From assembly GCA_020796225.1 (NCBI GenBank), contig CM036756.1, positions 45,301,363-45,365,362 of the forward strand: a stretch of 64,000 nt of DNA. Direction: 5' to 3'. This DNA comes from Arion vulgaris (lineage: Eukaryota > Mollusca > Gastropoda > Stylommatophora > Arionidae). Every line of letters begins with the position of its first letter. The first letter of the stretch is position 1. The notes under the pieces are model-generated. The model searched no databases. It saw only the letters and a list, made by a program, of their open reading frames with translations, and was not told the DNA's origin. Made by a program: the position numbers and the translations under genes. Positions 1 to 10,605 of the stretch are shown here, in pieces.

Positions 1-190
1 CTTTGTGGACTTCAAACTGCCTAGTTCTACACACCATGTTTATACTCTTTCGATTTCATCGAAAAATAACGAAAAGTAAAACAAAAGTAACATAGGACAG
101 TAAAAAATTATATATTTTATCCAAGATAAACATAATCAGACTCGCATAGAAGCACACACACATCAAGACTAACATATATTAGTTACATAC

Positions 191-346
191 CTTCGCATGT
201 TGTCTGTGCAAAAATGTTTTTAATACCATCCAAAGCCTTGAAGTCTGTAACTTGAAAAACGAACTGTTGGCTTGGTGATGACGCCATGATATGGAGTTCT
301 TGGAAGTCAACCCCGTTGCCAACTCCAACAGCGAAAATGTCAGCAC
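191..346 (-). CDS. VWA gene exon 4: C-terminal part of the VWA domain
   Basis: The exon enters in phase 1 after TTCAG and encodes ADIFAVGVGNGVDF, then KNIFAQTTCE. These are the last core strand and C-terminal helix of a VWA domain, including the usual late Cys. It ends in phase 1 at a GTATGT donor (190-185). The next exon would lie left of position 1; nothing is recognisable in 1-184. Confidence 0.9.
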
Positions 347-2245
347 CTGAACATAGGGTCATGTTCATTTTAATCATTTAAATATTTATAACATTATCAG
401 ACCTAATTAAAACTTATTCCGTACCATTAACCACTATAGCGGCGTACAAACCAGCGCCAACAACACTACCCGCAGCTAAAGTGGATTGTAACTGCAGTGG
501 ATTGTCTGACCGAGCTGAGAAACTGCACGCGAAGTAGAGAGAGCTCTGGCAATGTTGCTTATATAATGTCGACCATGTTGTACAAGTGTAAGGTAGTGTT
601 TCTTTTTGACTTATCTTGTGTTGTGCTTCAAAACCGTACGATCACTTTCTTTACGTATGTTCATGTTTCTATCGTAACTATAAATGATAAAATAAATATA
701 TTTCATTAAATAGTATATTAAATGATAAGTATTAGTGTTAAACCTACTGAAAACAATGTAAACACAAACGTATGTGTGGTTAAAATTATGGTATCATAAA
801 ACAATTGTGGTCAGAGCCCAGTAACATTTATGGTATAGAAATAGTTCAGTTATTTTCATAGTATTTCGAACCTCTTTGCATATCCCATGTATGTATTGTC
901 TGTATGGAACGAATTAGCGTAATGTGTAAATGTTCGTCTATTGATTCGGACTCAATTTTCTTGCATTGAATTTTCCACTATGGTTCAGTAAATCTGCGCA
1001 GAAATGGAACGCCCCTGCCGAGAGTATTGCACAAAGTATGAGCTCCGTTAGTCCAGATACAAACCTAATGGATCTCCGAAAATATGCACCGGTAAAAGGA
1101 ACGACATGTTTCGAATTTGAAACCTCAACCTTCAGAACGTACGGCAAACTGCTTAACCGTAGGGTCTATCGACATACAGACACGCACCTCGAGAATCCAA
1201 TCAAGCATTATCGATATAAGGGAAGACTGCAGTAAAACTATGTCATCATCATCATTAATTAGCTTGTCCCTTCCGGAACTTTGCTCCCATGACAGCAGTC
1301 CTGAAAAACTCTCTGTTATGTTCAAGTTAACCGTCGTCAGCAGCAGTCATTCTCAGATCGTCAATGACATTTTACACCCATCGTCTTCTAGGTCTTCCTC
1401 TCATTCTTCTTTCATGCACCATTTCCTCCAAAATTATCTTCTCCAGGCACTCATGTCGTTTGATGGGTCTAAAATATTTAATTTTTCTTGATTTTTTATG
1501 CTCTTTAATAGTCAACTCTCTCTCTAATATCAAGCTAAAGTAAAACTATGTAGCAATGGTGAAACACGTACAAATAAAGTAAAACTATGTAGCAATGGTG
1601 AAACACGTACAAATAAAGTAAAACTATGTAGCAATGGTGAAACACGTACAAATAAAGTAAAACTATGTAGCAATGGTGAAACACGTACAAATAAAGTAAA
1701 ACTATGTAGCAATGGTGAAACACGTACAAATAAAGTAAAACTATGTAGCAATGGTGAAACACAAATAAGTAAACTATGTAAATGGTGAAACACGTACAAT
1801 AAGTACGTAGTTTACAAAGTATAAAACAAAAATAATACATATGGACATATAGTACAAATTCTCACCCTTAGCTTTAACAGCTGCAGCAGTTTCCGTTGTT
1901 AGTTTAGCGTTTACAGATTTTCCATCGGTTAGTACCACAACCAACTTAGCAACACCTTCTCGAGAACCATGTTCTGGAGTTAACATCACCTTAGTAACGA
2001 AATCCAAGGCTCTGTGTGTGTAGGTATCACCTCCACGAAACCTCATGCCATCAATGGCTTTGAGAATGTCACCAGTATTCTAAATATTAAAATATATGGA
2101 CAAAATATTGATTATATCAATGCAGATATTTCTGTCATAAAATGATTGATTTAAATAGTATAATTTTTATAGAAAAGTATATGCTCATTGATCAGAAACG
2201 TAATCTTGTACATACGAGATATGTATGCGAGCGTGTGGTTTGTAT

Positions 2246-2276
<31 letters not shown>

Positions 2277-4552
2277 TAAACCCGGATTGGGCATAGGCCC
2301 TGAATCAACTCATGCCAAGTCTTCCAATCTCTAGCTATCTCCTGCAGTTCCCTCCAGCTCTTCTTTATATTGTTGATCTCTGCCTCCAAATCTCGTCTCT
2401 ATGTATTTCTAGGCCTCCTTTTCTTTCTCTGTTCTGTGGGTTCCAGGAAAGGACTCTTCTTGTTATATTCCTCTCTGGTTTTCCCAAAGTGTGTCCTATC
2501 CAGTGCCAGCGTTTTTTAAACCTCTTGGTTCACTGGGATCTGTCTTGTTTGTCTGTATTTGCGCAATTTGAATATCTCTTTAGTAACTATTACACTTTGA
2601 ATATCTTTAGTAACTTATTGCAATGTAATATCTCTTTAGCAACATTATAATGTAATATTTTAGTAACTTTATAACACTGAATATCTTTAGTAACATTATT
2701 GCAATTAATATTCTTAGTAACATGACACTTTGAATATCTCTTTTAAACATTATGAATGTAATTCTTCAGTAACTTGATTATAATATTTCCATTCCTCTTT
2801 GTTCACTTTCCTGCATGCAATTTAGTAACTCTAACAATGTAGCAATCATCTCTAGAATACCATCATTGCCGTAATGTATTTTTAGTGAAAGTAGTTATTA
2901 GTAAAGTATGGCATCTTCTAGTAACAATTTGAATATCTCTGATAAGGTCTCACTATATTCTGTATAACTTAACACAGTACATACCTTATGCTTGTTAAGA
3001 TGAAACTCAAGATATTCCCGTGTGCTGAATGTCAGAACACCGACTCTTGAGTCTAAAGGACCAGGTCCAATTTTGAAAGAACTAATAACATCTTTCAGGA
3101 AGGTCTTGATGTTCCCATAGAACCCAGGCCATATAGAAGACGATGTGTCCACAACGAACAGGATATCAGCGGCCTCATTACAAGCTACTGTAGAACCTGA
3201 AGGACGTCCTTTACATGTCTGGTAAAATAGAATAAATATACATGAAAAAAGCAAAAAATAGTTAATTCAAAATAAGCGTAGAGTTAGCAAAACGAAGAAA
3301 GGATAGAATGGGACAGATATGAACTTTTACACAGATATATCAAAAGTCGTGACGTGTTTGTTTATATACATTATCATCATATTTTTTTCGTCCTTCAACT
3401 CAAACGCAGTTTCATCTGAAACTGATTTGCGTGAAAATCCGTTTTCAATTTCTTACAATGGCAGAGCGTCCATTGTAAATTACTTACACGGCAGCCGTGT
3501 GCTCAATGTACTGCATGATATTCCTCGCCATACAGGCAGATTTTCTCCGACTTCAGAGGTACTCAGAGATCGTCCTGAGAAGACCAGGACTCGAACAAAT
3601 GCCTGACAGTAGGTCTGAACCTGAGCTATGAGGGTCTCACAGCTAGCAGGCAGAGCTACTATCAACTACTCTGGCAGTCCCATCAACTCTAAACTCGGAG
3701 ACACGGCTGTATGAACACGAGAACACTGATAATATAAGAGTCACGCAAATCAGTCAGAAGGTCTACCATGCGCTGACTATGCCTGAATCATAGCAGAAAT
3801 AGAAGAAATTATATCATCAGTTCCATGAGGCCTACTGGCGATCAGGATATTCATATTCGTTTGCTGAATGTGAACTATCAACTGGGATGCTTTATCACAG
3901 CATGAAGAAATTCTGAAATTATCTTCACAAAGTCGATTTCCATATTTATTGATACTGTTGCGCACGTGTATTGCCGGTGCTCGCAGAGGGAGCAAAGAAT
4001 AGCAGCACTGTGACCTACAAGGCATGTCGTAAGAGGCGACTGAGGTAAGGGCCTAGGGAAGCTGCCCTAGTAAATAAAAATCATCTCAGAAATCGGATGT
4101 GTTGGCCTACTTGTAGGCGCATAACTGGCACAACATACAATCGTTCTTAGGCTCAGATCACATACACATCATACAGAGTAGTTAACAAGCCGTTGATGTG
4201 GTGCGCTCGAAGAAGAAGATTGCTACTGTAGTCGCGATCTTCGTATACTTGACACCAGTGGCGGCACGTGGTCATTTTTTTTTTGGTGGGGCCAGACACA
4301 AATTTTCGGAAAAATCATGTTTGTTTTTTGAGTATTTACTATTATTTGTCTATTCCGGGAAGTTATTCCCCTTTCGGTTTTGTGGGGCCGGGCCCCACTG
4401 GCCCTAGTGACGAGCCGCCCTGTTGACACAATATCGAGTATTATCACCTAATTCAAAAAAACACACAATAATAAAAGTGAAGTTGGTTATTACATTAGAT
4501 AACTCACCTGCAACATCACAGCAATCAGAAGAGCTGCTAAAGTTAGTTTCAT
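191..4552 (-). CDS. Secreted VWA-domain protein gene, first four coding exons (3' end off the window)
   Basis: Four minus-strand exons (4552-4508, 3218-2985, 2079-1866, 346-191) join into one open frame of 216 residues. Introns are GT-AG, phases 0, 0 and 1, and the last visible exon ends at a GTATGT donor, so the gene continues past the left edge. Residues 1-15 (MKLTLAALLIAVMLQ) form a hydrophobic signal peptide. A single von Willebrand factor A domain spans about residues 33-215. All parts of the MIDAS metal site are present: DTSSS at 39-43, GGDTYT at 109-114 and VLTDG at 142-146. VWA domains of this secreted type (matrilin, collagen VI and related proteins) bind protein ligands through a Mg ion. 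A role in matrix, mucus or haemolymph adhesion is inference. Introns hold SINEs, a MITE, LINE tails and small arrays. Further domains may follow off-window, so no gene name is given. Confidence 0.9.
470..615 (+). repeat. Dispersed repeat fragment in VWA intron 3
   Basis: The stretch around 515-560 (GAAACTGCACGC...GTAGAG..GAGCTCTG) and the following AAGGTAGTGTTTC recur at 5965-6030. The element type is not identified. The remainder of this intron between 616 and 960 shows nothing. Confidence 0.5.
960..1175 (-). mobile_element. SINE family A copy
   Basis: The sequence matches copies near 10430, 25855, 50390 and 51930. Shared landmarks are GCAGAAATGGA, GAGAGTATTGCACAAAG and GGATCTCC. The tRNA-like head lies on the minus strand at 1100-1170 with a degraded B box. 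It lies in VWA intron 3. Confidence 0.7.
1240..1500 (-). mobile_element. LINE 3' fragment with (ATG)n tail
   Basis: The minus-strand translation gives the last residues of a LINE ORF2 C-terminus (KIILE..VHERR..GRPRR...DDLR). It is the same family as 17945-18163. The tail of ATG repeats is at the low-coordinate end. It is heavily 5' truncated and lies in VWA intron 3. Confidence 0.7.
1539..1800. repeat. 39-bp minisatellite, about 6.5 copies
   Basis: The unit includes ACTATGTAGCAATGGTGAAA. Copies are almost identical, with the last one degraded. The period is a multiple of three, which creates spurious open frames on the minus strand. It lies within VWA intron 3, just downstream of exon 3. Confidence 0.95.
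1866..2079 (-). CDS. VWA gene exon 3: central VWA domain
   Basis: The exon is 214 bases, entering in phase 0 after ATTTAG and leaving in phase 1 at GTGAGA. It encodes GGDTYTHRAL (MIDAS threonine loop) and LVVVLTDG (third MIDAS acid). A 39-bp minisatellite lies about 65 bases into the following intron. Confidence 0.93.
2249..2560 (-). mobile_element. LINE 3' fragment with (AG)n tail
   Basis: The minus strand reads the same C-terminus as the plus-strand copy at 16090-16575 (RCQWIGH-like, NPQ, RRPRNT, SWRELQEIA). The element ends in an AG dinucleotide tail, seen as (CT)n at 2249-2271. It is frameshifted and lies in VWA intron 2. Confidence 0.75.
2565..2945. repeat. Degenerate short tandem repeat
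   Basis: Motifs TTGAATATCT and TTTAGTAAC recur about every 25-35 bases with many small deletions, strongest at 2565-2760 and weaker to 2945. It lies next to VWA exon 2. Confidence 0.7.
2985..3218 (-). CDS. VWA gene exon 2: N-terminal half of the VWA domain with MIDAS DxSxS
   Basis: The exon has 78 codons between a TTTTACCAG acceptor and a GTATGT donor, both phase 0. It encodes a short Cys-containing linker (TCK...ACNEA), then the first VWA strand and MIDAS loop DILFVVDTSSSIW, and later RVGVLTFST, the usual second core strand. Confidence 0.93.
3400..3665 (-). mobile_element. Probable tRNA-headed SINE (family G)
   Basis: The minus strand carries an A-box-like TAGCTCAGGTTCAGA and a B box GTTCGAGTCC spaced as in a tRNA, followed by a non-tRNA body. 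A 9-bp stem TTACAATGG/CCATTGTAA lies in the body at 3456-3480. I see no second copy, so this is moderate. Confidence 0.5.
3958..4254 (+). mobile_element. SINE family C copy (subfamily C1)
   Basis: The conserved core GGCATGTCGTAAGAGGCGAC recurs with small changes at 15990, 18958, 34995, 52620 and elsewhere. The head is GTATTGCCGGTGCTCGCA-like and the 3' end is a GAAGAAGAA tail at about 4210-4218. The core looks like the widely conserved central domain of invertebrate SINEs; I cannot confirm which superfamily. It lies in VWA intron 1. Confidence 0.8.
4255..4422. mobile_element. hAT-like MITE, 168 bp
   Basis: It begins CAGTGGCGGCACGTGG and ends GTGACGAGCCGCCCTG, which are imperfect terminal inverted repeats. 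TTGACAC flanks both ends, a 7-8 bp target duplication as expected for hAT. There is no coding capacity. It lies in VWA intron 1, directly behind a SINE. Confidence 0.8.
4508..4552 (-). CDS. VWA gene exon 1: start codon and signal peptide
   Basis: The ATG at 4552-4550 opens 15 codons ending MLQ, then a GTGAGT donor at 4507-4502. The stretch is hydrophobic with a Lys at position 2, as in a signal peptide. Phase 0 at the junction joins in frame to the next exon (TCKGRPS). This start is preferred because it is the only ATG that gives a signal peptide in frame with the VWA exons. Confidence 0.85.
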
Positions 4553-4818
4553 TTTTCTTGCTGAATTCTTGTGAAGTTTATTGTGAAATGATCTTGGTTC
4601 GAACCTCTGGAGAATAAGAATGTTGCTGGAAAACGTTACTGCAATGTAAAGTTCGTTAACTTGTATCAACCACCAACTGTTTAGCAGGAATAGTCGTTGA
4701 AGATATCAGATTGATAGTGTTTGAAACTTACTATCTTTGTTTCAATCAAGAAGATTTTATTTTGCACCTGTAGATCACTGACTGTGAACTGATGAGCAAA
4801 TATAATACAGTTGGTGGA

Positions 4819-4825
4819 TTTTATA
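4819..4825 (-). promoter_or_regulatory. Candidate TATA box of the VWA gene
   Basis: TATAAAA reads on the minus strand about 270 bases upstream of the start codon. A TCAGT initiator-like sequence follows about 35 bases downstream (A at 4790). This would give a 5' UTR of roughly 240 bases without a needed intron. A single TATA motif in AT-rich DNA can be chance. Confidence 0.45.
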
Positions 4826-5640
4826 CATTCAACTCCGCCTACATTTTCAAGAGGGCGTACAAGGATTGGTTAACTATTGTCAATCCTTATAATATTCCCA
4901 CACTTCTGTAGACAGTTCTCGAAAGTGCACTTTGGTCATTCATTGTTTGATTATAATTATGACGTGAATAAAACTTAACAGTGATGACGCTATTAAAAAG
5001 AATTGGGAATTATTTTTAGAATTGACCGTGAAAATTTACTTCGAAGGAAAAGGCGGAGCATATTTTATGATTTTTACAGTGCACAAAGAAGTTTTTGTTA
5101 CATCATACAGTTTATTTTTGATTTACTTGGTCACTCCTCTTGTAAGCTGAAGTGTAAAAGTGTCTTTGCATACACAATACTAAGTTTTATGGGCTACTTT
5201 TTTGTGAACTGTTTCAAGCTATTTCTTTGTAATATTTGTTCAGAAGCTGTTACATTATTGCTTGTTGTAATCCATGTTTCAGTAGTTAGTTAACTCATTT
5301 CAAACTATTAACTAATGTTCACAACTGTGCGCTAATCCCACCTCCAGCTAATATAGTCGCTTATCACCTAGAGTACGTTTAGGCCGACAACTTTTGATTC
5401 GGATGGGCCTGTCCTACAATGGTAGGGGTCTTAAGAAAGGGGGAGGGGGCGCAACGTACTAACCGTTCTTGGAAAAGACTGTTTATATATCACAACAAGA
5501 ATGATCAAAATGGTTGAGTAGAACGTATGCAAACAAACAACAAACAAACAAACAAACAACATAGAGTACTTTCTTTCCCTTCTTGAACTAGCTAGTTAAA
5601 CTTAACTCTTACAAGTTTTTGTCATATTATAAATAGTAAT
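4826..5640. other. Upstream flank of the VWA gene, nothing else recognised
   Basis: The stretch is AT-rich with a short AAAC/CAAA repeat at about 5535-5560. A 96-codon plus-strand frame (5003-5293) has no recognisable domain and I do not call it. A motif at 5400-5450 (TGTCCTAC...GTAGGGGTC) recurs at about 26146-26175, so the end of a dispersed repeat is present. Confidence 0.4.
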
Positions 5641-5662
5641 ATATATATATATATATATATAT
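5641..5662. repeat. (TA)n microsatellite
   Basis: About eleven TA dinucleotides. Confidence 0.95.
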
Positions 5663-5726
5663 ATTCATGTGATACCTAATGCAAACAACATAAACATAAT
5701 ATTTTAGTGATAACAGTTATTGTGCC

Positions 5727-6055
5727 CAGTGGCGGCTTGTGTATAGGCACTACGGAACTGCACCCCCTATTTTTACTCGATATTATCGATAACTTTCATT
5801 ATAGTGAGTCTTAAGTGTACATAATATAATCTTCAAGCTTAATGTCAGTAACCTTCCGTCAGTTCATGAACAAATTACATATATCCTTGTATAGAACTGT
5901 GCACTTTACAGTTCCAGTGACGCGGTTTTTGGTTGTGCATAATGCATAGATGTCCGAGTAAAATAAGAAACTGCACGCTAGGTAGAGCGAGCTCTGACCC
6001 TGTTGTGCAAGGCAAGGTAGTGTTTCGGCCACTTGCTGCAAAAGATATTGCTTTT
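5727..6055 (+). repeat. Possible hAT-MITE end and dispersed repeat
   Basis: CAGTGGCGGCTTGTG at 5727 matches the left end of the MITE at 4255, but no right end is visible. The stretch at 5960-6030 is the repeat also seen at 510-610. Confidence 0.4.
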
Positions 6056-6059
6056 GGTG

Positions 6060-6160
6060 ATAAATAAAGTTGAGTTTATATAAACAAAGTTGAGTTTATA
6101 TAAACAAAGTTGATTTTATATAAACAATGTTGAGTTTATATAAACAAAGTTGAGTTTATA
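6060..6160. repeat. 20-bp tandem repeat, five copies
   Basis: The unit TGAGTTTATATAAACAAAGT is nearly perfect. The flank from 6160 to 6470 shows nothing recognisable. Confidence 0.95.
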
Positions 6161-6469
6161 AATTGAAATTAATTATTAAAAAAATAATAATAATAAACTA
6201 GCATGAAATTATGAACAAAATATGAAAGCAACCACCCTCCTCCTCCTCTCCCTCCTCCTCTCTACTTCCTGTATCAGGGAGCGGAAGTCATTAACATAGG
6301 AAGGACAAATAGTGCCAAATCAGCATATGATGTAACTGTAACCTATAATTATAGTGTGAACCACCAACAAACGTCTAACTCAATGTGTTTTGTTTGTATG
6401 GCTCTTGCAATATAAACCTTCAAAATAGCAACAATATTCATTTTATAACAGCAGTATCTCTGCTTATAT

Positions 6470-6722
6470 GAAATGAAAATCGTGGCATATACTTTACAGG
6501 ATGTACACATCAACCACAGAAAACGAGTCGTTGATTTTCTAGACACCAATTATACGTTCAGTAGTTTGTCATTGATTTCTGAACGGTGATGTCTATTTTT
6601 AACTTTTGTAAAAATCCCACGGAAAAGAATTTGCCTCCAAACTTGTTCACCGTGGGGTTTGAACCAGGTACGCTAGGGTTTGTGATCGAGCACACTACTG
6701 CTTGAGCTATAGACGCTTATTT
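6470..6722 (-). mobile_element. SINE family B copy
   Basis: The minus-strand head has a tRNA-like A box TAGCTCAAGCAGTAGTG and B box GGTTCAAACCC (6650-6715). The body includes GAACGGTGA and the end is CGTGGCATAT. Near-identical copies lie at 42570-42815 and 57235-57490. Confidence 0.85.
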
Positions 6723-6829
6723 ACCATTTAGAAAAAAAAGTAGAGGTTGACACTATAATTATGGGTAATATGTAAATCATATGCTGGTTTGGTATTCTAT
6801 GTGGTAAAGTGTGGTTTTCTGTTTACTTA

Positions 6830-7215
6830 CTGACTTACTTATACCTCTCCGCTCCTCGTGGAGCAGATGGTATCAACAGTTATTCGCCACTTTTCTCGCT
6901 CTCTGGCTGTTTTCTTTATGGTCTCCTAGGATAGTCCAGCACTCTTCAGTTCCTCAAGAAGACTTCGTCTCCAGGTCTGTTTAGGGCGGCGTCTTTTCGT
7001 TTTCCTTGCGGGTTCCACTCAAGTGCTTGTCTAGTGACACTCGACTGTGTCTTCTGTAGGCTATGCCCGACCCATCGCCATTTTCTCCTCTTGACCTGGG
7101 TCATCATGGGTTCCTGTCCGATTCTTATCCACAGGTCTGTGTTTGCATCTCTGTCCTACCATCTCAGTTTGAGAATCCGCAGAAGGCCTTCTTTTGACAA
7201 AGGTCTGAATCTTAT
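6830..7215 (-). mobile_element. LINE ORF2 C-terminal fragment
   Basis: The minus-strand translation shows RKWRW-like residues with the typical NPxRKTKRRRPKQTWRRSL block of non-LTR retrotransposon ORF2 C-termini, with frameshifts. It continues into the 40-bp array on its right, which repeats part of the same reading frame. Confidence 0.75.
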
Positions 7216-7425
7216 TTGTATTTAACTTGGTGACTCGCCACGTTTCCGAGCCATGCAGAAACTAACTTGGTGACTCACCACGTTTCCGAGCCATGCAGAA
7301 ACTAACTTGGTGACTCACCACGTTTCCGAGCCATACAGAAACTAACTTGGTGACTCGCCAAGATTCCCAGTCATACAGAAACTAGCTTGGTGATTCACCA
7401 AGTTTCCCAGCCAAACAGAAATACA
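7216..7425. repeat. 40-bp tandem repeat derived from LINE ORF2, about five copies
   Basis: The unit includes AACTTGGTGACTC and CCGAGCCATGCAGAAACT. On the minus strand it reads LHGSETW.VTKL, the conserved YGSETW-VTK segment of LINE ORF2, so the array is a local amplification of retrotransposon coding sequence. Confidence 0.85.
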
Positions 7426-7526
7426 AAGATTTCACATTTGAGCTGGATATCCTAAGCTTTGTTTTCGTGGAGGGTTTTTTGTCAATAAAACATTATCTGT
7501 AGCCCATCTGTACAAATATATTCCTC

Positions 7527-10256
7527 TTGGAAAATATGCATGCCCACTCTGTGTTTGGAAAATATGCATGTACACTCTGTGTTTGGAAAATATGCATGCA
7601 CACTCTGTGTTTGGAAAATATGCATGTACACTCTGTGTTTGGAAAATATGCATGCCCACTCTGTGTTTGGAAAATATGCATGCCCACTCTGTGTTTGGAA
7701 AATATGCATGCCCACTCTGTGTTTGAAAATATACATCACACTCTGTGTTTGGAAAATATGCATGTACACTCTGTGTTTGGAAAATATGCATGCACACTCT
7801 GTGTTTGGAAAATATGCATGTACACTCTGTGTTTGGAAAATATGCATGTACACTCTGTGTTTGGAAAATATGCATGCCCACTCTGTGTTTGGAAAATATG
7901 CATGCCCACTCTGTGTTTGGAAAATATGCATGCCCACTCTGTGTTTGGAAAATATGCATGTACACTCTATGGTTAGAAAATATGCATGTACACTCTATGG
8001 TTGGAAAATATGCATGTACACTCTATGGTTGGAAAATATGCATGTACACTCTGTGGTTGTAAAATATACATGCATACTGTGTGGTTGTAAAATATGGATG
8101 CACACTCTGTGGTTGTAAAATATACATGCACACTGTGTGGTTGTAAAATATACATGCACACTGTGTGGTTGTAAAATATACATGCACACTCTGTGGTTGT
8201 AAAATATACATGCACACTGTGTGGTTGTAAAATATACATGCACACTGTGTGGTTGTAAAATATGTATGCACACTCTGTGGTTGTAAAATATACATGCACA
8301 CTGTGTGGTTGTAAAATATACATGCACACTGTGTGGTTGTAAAATATGTATGCACACTGTGTGGTTGTAAAATATACATGCACACTCTGTGGTTGTAAAA
8401 TATGTATGCACACTGTGTGGTTGTAAAATATACATGCACACTGTGTGGTTGTAAAATATGTATGCACACTCTGTGGTTGTAAAATATACATGCACACTGT
8501 GTGGTTGTAAAATATACATGCACACTGTGTGGTTGTAAAATATACATGCACACTCTGTGGTTGTAAAATATACATGCACACTGTGTGGTTGTAAAATATA
8601 CATGCACACTCTGTGGTTGTAAAATATACATGCACACTGTGTGGTTGTAAAATATACATGCACACTCTGTGGTTGTAAAATATACATGCACACTGTGTGG
8701 TTGTAAAATATGTATGCACACTCTGGGGTTTTGTAAAATATCATGCACACTTGTGGTTGTAAAATATGTATGCACACTCTGTGTTTAAAATATCATGACA
8801 CTCTGTGGTTGTAAAATATACATGCACACTGTGTGGTTGTAAAATATACATGCACACTTGTGGTTGAAAATATGTATGTACACTCTGTGGTTGTAAAATA
8901 TACATGCATACTGTGTGGTTGTAAAATATGATGCACACTGTGTGGTTGTAAAATATGTATGCACACTCTGTGGTTGTAAAATATACATGCACACTCTGTG
9001 TTTGGAAAATATGCATGTACACTCTGTGTTGTGAAAATATGCATGTACACTCTGTGTTTGGAAAATATCATGCCACTCTGTGTTTGGAAAATATGCATGT
9101 ACACTCTATGGTTAGAAAATATGCATGACACTCTGTGGTTGGAAAATATGCATGTACACTCTATGGTTGGAAAATATGTATGACACTTTGGTTGAAAATA
9201 TACATGCACACTCTGTGGTTGTAAAATATACATGCACACTGTGTGGTTGTAAAATATGTATGCACACTCTGTGGTTGTAAAATATACATGCACACTGTGT
9301 GGTTGTAAAATATGTATGCACACTGTGTGGTTGTAAAATATACATGCACACTCTGTGGTTGTAAAATATGCATGCACACTCTGTGGTTGTAAAATATACA
9401 TGCACACTGTGTGGTTGTAAAATATACATGCACACTCTGTGGTTGTAAAATATACATGCACACTGTGTGGTTGTAAAATATACATGCACACTCTGTGGTT
9501 GTAAAATATACATGCACACTGTGTGGTTGTAAAATATACATGCACACTGTGTGGTTGTAAAATATACATGCACACTGTGTGGTTGTAAAATATACATGCA
9601 CACTCTGTGGTTGTAAAATATACATGCACACTGTGTGGTTGTAAAATATGTATGCACACTCTGTGGTTGTAAAATATACATGCACACTGTGTGGTTGTAA
9701 AATATGTATGCACACTCTGTGGTTGTAAAATATACATGCACACTGTGTGGTTGTAAAATATACATGCACACTGTGTGGTTGTAAAATATGTATGCACACT
9801 CTGTGGTTGTAAAATATACATGCACACTGTGTGGTTGTAAAATATGTATGCACACTCTGTGGTTGTAAAATATACATGCACACTCTGTGGTTGTAAAATA
9901 TACACGCACACTCTGTGGTTGTAAAATATACATGCACACTCTGTGGTTGTAAAATATACATGCACACTCTGTGGTTGTAAAATATACATGCACACTCTGT
10001 GGTTGTAAAATATACATGCACACTCTGTGGTTGTAAAATATACATGCACACTGTGTGGTTGTAAAATATACATGCACACTCTGTGGTTGTAAAATATACA
10101 TGCACACTCTGTGGTTGTAAAATATACATGCACACTGTGTGGTTGTAAAATATGTATGCACACTCTGTGGTTGTAAAATATACATGCACACTGTGTGGTT
10201 GTAAAATATGTATACACACTTTGTGGTTGTAAAATATGTATACACACTGTATGGTT
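7527..10256. repeat. 28-bp minisatellite, about 97 copies
   Basis: Two unit types alternate in blocks. Type 1 carries GGAAAATATGCATG (7527-8060 and about 8998-9185). Type 2 carries GTAAAATATACATG or GTATG (8061-8997 and about 9190-10256). The period of 28 is not a multiple of three, yet the minus strand is open in all three frames, so long predicted proteins here are artefacts. Units at 8725-9195 have many one-base deletions. Confidence 0.97.
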
Positions 10257-10424
10257 GAACAAAGTCCAGAATGAAATTGACAAAACTGAACGTTAGATAA
10301 CTAGTACGTGTAGCTTGCTAATGACTGACGTTCACCGTAAAGACGCAGTGACTCAAGATGTAACAGTCCTCCTGACGAAAGCATTTGGACACATGCCTAA
10401 ATTATAAGTCACCCTTAGAGCTCT

Positions 10425-10605
10425 CTACAGTCACTCTCTGCAGAAATGGAGCAACACCAGTCGAGAGTATTGCACAAAGCGGAAACTCCGTAGCTCCAGC
10501 AACAACCCTAAAGGATCTCCAGAAAAAAATGCATTTGTAAACCGAAGGACGCAGCCCAGATTCAAGCCCACGAACCAGAAGAGTGATTATATAAACGAAA
10601 TCCTC
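10425..10605 (-). mobile_element. SINE family A copy, truncated head
   Basis: GCAGAAATGGAGCAACACCAG, GAGAGTATTGCACAAAG and GGATCTCC match the copy at 960-1175. The tRNA-like part is mostly lost. Confidence 0.65.

Noticed and set aside
3480..3606. Coding potential in VWA intron 1
   Set aside because: The frame overlaps a tRNA-headed SINE and its hairpins.
5003..5293. 96-codon plus-strand frame upstream of the VWA gene
   Set aside because: AT-rich, no domain, no second exon, no conserved context.
6650..6722. tRNA gene (also 25853-25925, 42720-42812, 58045-58110)
   Set aside because: Only internal promoter boxes are kept. No paired acceptor stem, and each continues into a SINE body found elsewhere in the window.
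8793..10283. 496-, 377- and 352-codon frames on the minus strand
   Set aside because: Products of the 28-bp array, open in all three minus frames. There is no start context, splice structure or non-repeat part.
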